Source: Spirulina subsalsa CS-330 (GTDB lineage Bacteria; Cyanobacteriota; Cyanobacteriia; Cyanobacteriales; Spirulinaceae). Taken from it: 39,829 bases of DNA. The position numbers were made by a program, and so were the translations under genes. The notes under the pieces were generated by a model. That model was not told the origin of the DNA. It saw nothing but the letters and a program-made list of their open reading frames with translations, and made no database searches. Shown here piece by piece: positions 35,419-39,829 of the stretch. How positions within the stretch are numbered: position 1 is the stretch's first letter; each line of letters starts with the position of its first letter. The stretch covers positions 1-39,829 of the forward strand of contig NZ_JAQMTY010000233.1 of assembly GCF_028330765.1 (NCBI RefSeq). Reading direction: 5' to 3'.

Positions 35419-37055
35419 CAGGCGGCTAGATCTGCGTCGGGGGTGGTAATGCCTTGGAGGTTATACCGTTCAGAGAGCAGGGCAAAGACATTCGGAGTCA
35501 AGAAGGCGGGCAAGGTGGGCCCCAGGCGAATGTCTTTGATTCCCAAATGGAGGAGGGTGAGCAGAACAGCGATCGCCTTTTGCTCATACCAAGACAAAAT
35601 CATCGACAGGGGCAAATCATTCACCTCCATTTCAAAGGCCTGGGCCAAGCCCAGAGCAATCTGAATCGCACTGTAGGCATCGTTACATTGCCCCACATCG
35701 AGCAAGCGCGGCAAGTCGCCAATCCTGCCCAACTGCTGATCAAAAAAGCGGAATTTCCCACAGGCCAGGGTCAACACCACACAATCATCGGGGACTTTTT
35801 CGACGAATTCGGTGTAGTAGTTGCGATCGGGCTTGGCCCCATCACAGCCCCCAACGAGAAAGAAATGGCGAATCTGCCCCGCCTTCACCGCTGCCACCAC
35901 CGTATCCGCCACCGACAGCACCGCATTCCGGGCATAGCCTGTCACCACGGAACGCGGCGGATCGTTGACCGTGAAGCCGGGCATCGCGAGGGATTTTGCG
36001 ATCGCCGGGCTAAAATCCGGAACCCCATCCGACATCCCCAGATGAATCAGCCCCGGATAGCCCACACTCCCCACAGAAAACAGCTTGTCATCGTAGGTTT
36101 CATGGGGCGGCATCAGGCAATTGGTGGTCACCACGATCGCCCCCGGAAACTTGGCAAAATCCTTGGTTTGGTTTTGCCACGCCGTTCCGTAATGGCCGTA
36201 GAAATGGGCGTATTTTTCCTTTAACTTCGGGTAGCCGTGGGCGGGCAACAGTTCGCCGTGGGTGTACACCGTTAGCCCCGTGTCTTGGGTTTGCTCCAAC
36301 AAAGCCGCCAGAATTTTAATGTCATGGCCGGACACAAGGATCGCCTGGCCTTGGCGCGGATTGAGGGGAACCGGGGTCGGAACCGGGTGGCCGTAGGTTT
36401 GCGTATGGCCCGCATCGAGGAGTTCCATCGCCCGAAAATTCACCTCGCCCACCTTTAGGGCTAAGTTCACCCAGGCCATCAGGTCTAAATCCGTGCGATC
36501 TAAGGCAATGAGGGCCTCTTCGCAGAAGTGGTAAACCGCCGGATCATGTTGACCCAATTCTGAAGCCAGAAACGCATAGGAGGCTAACCCTTTCACGCCA
36601 TACAAAACGGTGAGTTGGAGGGCAAAAATATCCGGATTCTGCCCGATTTTTTGGAGGCGTTCGAGGGACTTCGCCAAGCCCTGCTCCACGAGACTTTCCG
36701 ACCAATCCGGCTCGTAGCTGCAAATGTCGGGCCAGAGGGTTTTGCGCCCATTCTGGTTTTGGACTTGCAGCTTGAGCAGTTCCCGGAGGGTGATCACTTG
36801 CCGGATTAAGGTGATAAACCGTTTTCGGTCAAAGTTGACGTTGGTCATCGTCGAAAAGAGGGCATCGCCGAGGAGGATATCCGCATCGGTGGTATCAATG
36901 TTGTGATCACGGGCGGCGATCGCCACCACCGCTAACCCCCGCAGGCAATAGACCAAAAGATCCTGCACCGCATTCACCTCCGGGCTTTTGCCACAGGCTC
37001 CCCATTGATGGCAGCCTTGACCGCTGGCGGTTTGTTCACATTGTTCACAAAACAT
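35409..37055 (-). CDS. hcp: Hybrid cluster protein (hydroxylamine reductase), class I
   Basis: Hcp carries a [4Fe-4S] and a hybrid Fe-S-O cluster. It reduces hydroxylamine in vitro, and in enterobacteria it acts as NO reductase and S-nitrosylase. The 548 residues begin with C-x2-C-x8-C-x5-C (Cys3, 6, 15, 21), the spacing of class I proteins of anaerobes. The hybrid-cluster ligands can be picked out: His in VSGHDIK, Glu in HGELLPAHGYP, Cys in TTNCLMPP, GGCDG, LACGK and GQCND, and Glu in WYEQKA. GGAG lies about 9 bases before the ATG. No Hcr reductase is present; HoxF or ferredoxin might supply electrons (inference). It sits between hoxF and DUF6544. Confidence 0.96.
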   Translation of the reverse strand: MFCEQCEQTASGQGCHQWGACGKSPEVNAVQDLLVYCLRGLAVVAIAARDHNIDTTDADILLGDALFSTMTNVNFDRKRFITLIRQVITLRELLKLQVQNQNGRKTLWPDICSYEPDWSESLVEQGLAKSLERLQKIGQNPDIFALQLTVLYGVKGLASYAFLASELGQHDPAVYHFCEEALIALDRTDLDLMAWVNLALKVGEVNFRAMELLDAGHTQTYGHPVPTPVPLNPRQGQAILVSGHDIKILAALLEQTQDTGLTVYTHGELLPAHGYPKLKEKYAHFYGHYGTAWQNQTKDFAKFPGAIVVTTNCLMPPHETYDDKLFSVGSVGYPGLIHLGMSDGVPDFSPAIAKSLAMPGFTVNDPPRSVVTGYARNAVLSVADTVVAAVKAGQIRHFFLVGGCDGAKPDRNYYTEFVEKVPDDCVVLTLACGKFRFFDQQLGRIGDLPRLLDVGQCNDAYSAIQIALGLAQAFEMEVNDLPLSMILSWYEQKAIAVLLTLLHLGIKDIRLGPTLPAFLTPNVFALLSERYNLQGITTPDADLAACLG

Positions 37056-37088
37056 TTTGATTGCTCCAATTGCTGATCTAGATTGAGG

Positions 37089-37102
37089 GGGGCGATCGCC
37101 CC
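37089..37102 (-). promoter_or_regulatory. HIP1-centred palindrome after hoxF
   Basis: GGGGCGATCGCCCC is a perfect 14-bp palindrome directly adjoining the hoxF stop (37103-37105) and 33 bp before the hcp start. It contains the HIP1 octamer in extended form and could form a small hairpin in the mRNA. Confidence 0.4.
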
Positions 37103-38728
37103 TTAGGATGCCGTCACTGCCGAGTTTTGCAGTCGTGCCGGCATCGGCTGCAACAGTTCCTCATATTCCGAGCGGAAATAGTTCAAGGTACTCAGCACCG
37201 GATTCGGGGCGGTCATCCCCAACCCACAGAGGCTCATTTCCTTGACCATGGCGCACAGAGCAGCCATGGTTTCCAAATCCGCCGCCGTCGCTTCCCTGGC
37301 CAGTAAGCGCGTCAACATACTGTGCAGTTGCACCGTCCCCGCTCGACAGGGGATACATTTGCCGCAACTTTCCTCGCGGCAAAAGTCCATATAGAACTGC
37401 GCCACTTCCACCATGCTCGTGGTCTGATCCATCACCACCATGCCGCCCGACCCCATCATCGACCCCACCTTCGTCAAGGAATCGTAATCGACCGGGGTAT
37501 CGAGCAAGTGGGCCGGAATGCAACCGCCGGAGGGGCCGCCGGTTTGAACGGCTTTAATCGTGCCATCGGGCACACCGCCGCCCATCTCTTCGACGATTTC
37601 CCGCAGGGTGATCCCCATCGGCACTTCGATCAGGCCGTTGTTGCGGATCTTGCCGGTGAGGGCGAAGATTTTTGTGCCTTTACTGCCCTCGGTGCCGATC
37701 TGGCTGTACCAGTCTGCGCCTTTTTCGATGATCGTGGCGATGTTGGCGTAGGTTTCCACGTTGTTGATCAAGGTGGGGCAATGCATCAGGCCGTCCTGAG
37801 CCGGATAGGGGGGGCGGGTGCGGGGGTTGCCGCGCTTGCCTTCGATCGAGTGGATGAGCGCGGTTTCTTCGCCACAGACAAAGGCTCCGGCTCCGATCCG
37901 AATGTCAATTTTGAAGTCAAAGGGGGAGTCAAAAATTTGACTGCCGAGGATGCCGTATTTTTTCGCTTGTTTGATCGCTTTGTTGAGGCGATCGATGGCG
38001 AGGGGATATTCAGCGCGAACGTAGATATAACCATGGTCTGCGCCGACGGCATAGGCAGCGATCGCCATCCCTTCGAGCACCAAATGGGGATCACTTTCGA
38101 GCACGGAACGATCCATGAACGCCCCCGGATCGCCCTCATCTCCATTACAGATCACGTATTTCTGACCCTCCGGCATTTTCGCCACCGTGGCCCATTTCAC
38201 CCCCGTCGGGAAGCCACCGCCGCCACGACCCCGCAGGCCGCTCTGGGTGATTTCCGTCACCACTTCGTCCGGGGAAAGTTCAAACAGGGCTTTGTACAGG
38301 GCTTGATAGCCGCCGCTGGCAATGTAGTCTTCGATGCGATCGGGGTTAATCTTGCCGCTGTTTTTCCGCACAATATGGAATTGGCGGCTAAAGAAGGGAT
38401 GGTTCACATCCCCCACCTCCGCATCGGTGCTGCCACCGTCAAGGCTGGCAATAATTCCGGCGGCTTGGTCGGGGGTGACGGCTTCAAACAGTTGGTCATC
38501 GGTGGAAATTTGCACCAAGGGGCCGCGGCCACAGAACCCCATACAGCCGACTCCCACGACTTCGACGCGATCGCCCAGGCCGCGATCCTTCACCGCCTTC
38601 GCCAGATTCTTTGTAATCTCCAATGATTGAGCCGCTTGGCAACCCGTGGACGTACAACAATTTACGCGCACCGGCTTAAACTTGGCCTGTTCGGCCGCCG
38701 CCAATGCTTTCAGTTCAACTAAATCCAT
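37103..38728 (-). CDS. hoxF: Bidirectional hydrogenase diaphorase subunit F (NAD(H)/FMN site)
   Basis: HoxF binds NAD(H) and FMN and is the NuoF-like catalytic part of the diaphorase. The 541-residue protein has an N-terminal thioredoxin-like [2Fe-2S] domain (Cys24 or 25, Cys30, Cys62, Cys66). Next comes the nucleotide loop LRGRGGGGFPTGVKW (165-179), the FMN region GAGAFVCGEETALIHSIEG with RPPYPA, and the [4Fe-4S] ligands Cys455, Cys458, Cys461 and Cys501 (SCGKCIPCRAG and SLCGLG). All are intact. The gene begins 12 bp after hoxE, so the two are translated from one message. Confidence 0.97.
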   Translation of the reverse strand: MDLVELKALAAAEQAKFKPVRVNCCTSTGCQAAQSLEITKNLAKAVKDRGLGDRVEVVGVGCMGFCGRGPLVQISTDDQLFEAVTPDQAAGIIASLDGGSTDAEVGDVNHPFFSRQFHIVRKNSGKINPDRIEDYIASGGYQALYKALFELSPDEVVTEITQSGLRGRGGGGFPTGVKWATVAKMPEGQKYVICNGDEGDPGAFMDRSVLESDPHLVLEGMAIAAYAVGADHGYIYVRAEYPLAIDRLNKAIKQAKKYGILGSQIFDSPFDFKIDIRIGAGAFVCGEETALIHSIEGKRGNPRTRPPYPAQDGLMHCPTLINNVETYANIATIIEKGADWYSQIGTEGSKGTKIFALTGKIRNNGLIEVPMGITLREIVEEMGGGVPDGTIKAVQTGGPSGGCIPAHLLDTPVDYDSLTKVGSMMGSGGMVVMDQTTSMVEVAQFYMDFCREESCGKCIPCRAGTVQLHSMLTRLLAREATAADLETMAALCAMVKEMSLCGLGMTAPNPVLSTLNYFRSEYEELLQPMPARLQNSAVTAS

Positions 38729-38740
38729 CGTGCCTCCAGA

Positions 38741-39250
38741 TTATTCAGTTTCAGCCAGGACAGCCAGACGAGCCAGCACGGTGTCAGCATCGAGCTTGCC
38801 TTTCACTTCGCCATCAAACACCACAGCGGGAGCAATGCCACAGGCTCCAATGCAGCGAGCGGTGGAAAGGGATACTTGGCCATCGGGCGTGGTTTCGCCC
38901 ACTTGGATGCCCAGTTTTTCACTGATCGCCTCGACGAGTTTGCCGCTCCCTTTGACGTAGCAGGCTGTGCCGGTACAGACGATGCAACTGTGTTTACCGC
39001 TGGGCTTCAGGGAAAAGAGATGATAAAACGTCGCTACCCCATAGACGCGGCCTAGGGGGAGCTTGAGCGATCGCGCCACATATTCAAGAACATCAAGCTC
39101 TAGAAAGCCAAAAGACTCTTGCGCCTTGTGGAGCACTTCAATCAACGCATCTTGACGATAGTGATTCCGCTTCATGGTGATGTCGAGAATCTTGAAGCGT
39201 TTATCCGGTTGCGCCTTGGGGGCAGCGGGGGTGGGGGTGATGGTGGACAT
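38741..39250 (-). CDS. hoxE: Bidirectional hydrogenase diaphorase subunit E
   Basis: HoxE is the NuoE-like [2Fe-2S] subunit that docks ferredoxin or flavodoxin in cyanobacterial Hox enzymes. The 169-residue protein has the cluster ligands Cys92 and Cys97 (CTGTAC) and Cys133 and Cys137 (ARCIGACG). The landmarks LGRVYGVATFYHLFSL are also present. The frame is open to 39286. The ATG at 39250 is chosen, with AAGGGGA about 6 bases upstream. It is the first gene of the operon, and the FNR-like site lies 74 bp upstream of its start. Confidence 0.96.
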   Translation of the reverse strand: MSTITPTPAAPKAQPDKRFKILDITMKRNHYRQDALIEVLHKAQESFGFLELDVLEYVARSLKLPLGRVYGVATFYHLFSLKPSGKHSCIVCTGTACYVKGSGKLVEAISEKLGIQVGETTPDGQVSLSTARCIGACGIAPAVVFDGEVKGKLDADTVLARLAVLAETE

Positions 39251-39295
39251 GGGTCTTCCCCTTCGTAGGACAGTAACTATGCACAATTTCAGTGC

Positions 39296-39301
39296 AGAAT
39301 A
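39296..39301 (-). promoter_or_regulatory. Candidate -10 box of the hoxE promoter
   Basis: On the minus strand TATTCT (39301-39296) matches 4 of 6 bases of TATAAT. With it, transcription would start near 39289. The FNR-like palindrome would then be centred at -41.5, the class II activator position. Confidence 0.4.
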
Positions 39302-39323
39302 AGCTCACTCCTAATCATTGACT

Positions 39324-39337
39324 TTGATCAAAATCAA
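39324..39337 (-). promoter_or_regulatory. FNR-type operator upstream of hoxE
   Basis: TTGATTTTGATCAA on the minus strand is an exact match to the Crp/FNR-family FNR consensus TTGAT-N4-ATCAA. Its near edge is 74 bp from the hoxE ATG. FNR senses oxygen in proteobacteria; whether this organism has such a protein cannot be seen in this window. NtcA sites (GTA-N8-TAC) differ, so this is not an NtcA box. Confidence 0.55.
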
Positions 39338-39738
39338 TCGATTATCGAGAGAATACTTCCTCGTATTTTGTCACTGAACCCCAGCAATTCCCGCGATGTT
39401 TAGAATCATTCAATAATCTTCAAGGTCTAAGTAAATAATTGTGAAGATTAACAATCCATTCATTGCGAAAAGAGGTTGAAACTATTCACGATAGTCTCAG
39501 CTACAGCATAAAAGTGCATGAAGTTGTTTTTGAATCACAACATATTTTATTAACTGATAACATTGCTGATCTTGTATCAAACAATACTCATTTTTTAACC
39601 CATCTTTTAATCAAATTTAGGATAGTAATGCTCTTGAATTAAAGCTTGTTCAGAAATCATCCTGTACAGATTAGAAGCCCCTCGCCCCGTGGGCTACTGC
39701 TTATACATAACGTTCAAATGTTGGCCTCGTCTGCGTTT

Positions 39739-39812
39739 GATCCCCCTAAATCCCCCTTAAAAAGGGGGACTTTTTTGCGTTCCCCCCTTTTTAAGGGGGG
39801 CTAGGGGGGATC
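39739..39812. repeat. Long inverted repeat of the GATCCCCC type
   Basis: The left arm (39739-39769) starts GATCCCCCTAAATCCCCC and the right arm (39781-39812) ends in the near complement GGGGGGCTAGGGGGGATC. Each arm also has an inner TTAAAAAGGGGG palindrome, around an 11-nt centre. Such GATCCCCCTAAATCCCCC elements are widespread non-coding repeats in cyanobacterial genomes. It may act as a boundary to the hox region. Confidence 0.8.
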
Positions 39813-39829
39813 GAGAGAAGGTGAACATC

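Larger units (their letters stand above)
39251..39829. other. Upstream region of the hox operon, gene-free
   Basis: About 580 bp with AT-rich sequence from 39270 to 39700, no protein-like frame and no GCGATCGC site. It holds the hox promoter region near 39290-39340 and a long inverted repeat at its far end (39739-39812). No upstream gene begins inside the window. Confidence 0.5.

Noticed and set aside
37322-38626. 434-codon plus-strand frame antisense to hoxF
   Set aside because: hoxF on the other strand has complete cofactor motifs over the whole span. The antisense frame is a by-product of GC-rich codon use and has His/Gly-rich, non-globular composition.
39251-39340. LexA box or NtcA box in the hoxE upstream region
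   Set aside because: No RGTAC-N3-DGTWC or GTA-N8-TAC match was found near the start. Only the FNR-type palindrome stands out.

Overview
The window reads as chromosomal DNA of a fairly GC-rich cyanobacterium. The octamer GCGATCGC (HIP1) recurs throughout. The transfer-messenger RNA is of the one-piece cyanobacterial type, and a bidirectional NAD-linked [NiFe] hydrogenase operon (hoxEFUYH) is present. I do not assign a genus. No phage module, CRISPR array, tRNA or rRNA was seen.

Layout. 1-650: a nested inverted repeat, then ssrA on the minus strand. 0.76-4.6 kb, plus strand: a lipoprotein serine hydrolase, a secreted XAC2610-like protein, a small hypothetical protein and a membrane acyltransferase. 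4.6-8.7 kb, minus strand: a catalytically degenerate serine-recombinase-like protein coupled to an alpha/beta hydrolase, a membrane-anchored beta-lactamase-like protein and a CheY-like receiver. 8.9-17.3 kb, plus strand: a GyrA/ParC-type topoisomerase subunit, argC, a DHH-CBS-tRNA nucleotidyltransferase fusion, a protein kinase with altered catalytic motifs, and rsmG. The argC/nucleotidyltransferase and kinase/rsmG pairs overlap. 17.3-22 kb, minus strand: two small membrane proteins, an AT-richer dynamin-like GTPase next to a decayed Rpn-type remnant, and a stand-alone EF-G paralogue. 22.6-25.1 kb, plus strand: a secreted protein, a thioesterase and gcvT. 25.6-30.4 kb: an ABC exporter, a Uma2 nuclease-fold protein, a 2TM protein, a BtaA-like (DUF3419) enzyme and a VOC protein.

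30.5-39.3 kb is a minus-strand operon: hoxE-hoxF-hcp-DUF6544-hoxU-Cys-rich ORF-hoxY-YbjN-like ORF-hoxH. HoxEFU form the diaphorase that exchanges electrons with NAD(P)H, flavodoxin or ferredoxin, and HoxYH form the hydrogenase. Four other genes are interleaved: hybrid cluster protein (Hcp, linked to NO and hydroxylamine metabolism), a membrane-anchored DUF6544 protein, a small Cys-motif protein and an acidic-tailed YbjN-like protein. An exact FNR-type palindrome (TTGAT-N4-ATCAA) lies 74-87 bp upstream of the hoxE start. It is centred 41.5 bp from a plausible transcription start, which suggests the fermentative operon is under anaerobic control by a Crp/FNR-type activator. Short hairpins follow the stop codons of hoxF, hcp, DUF6544 and hoxU. 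This operon and its promoter are the most interesting part of the window. The window ends in a cyanobacterial-type long inverted repeat.
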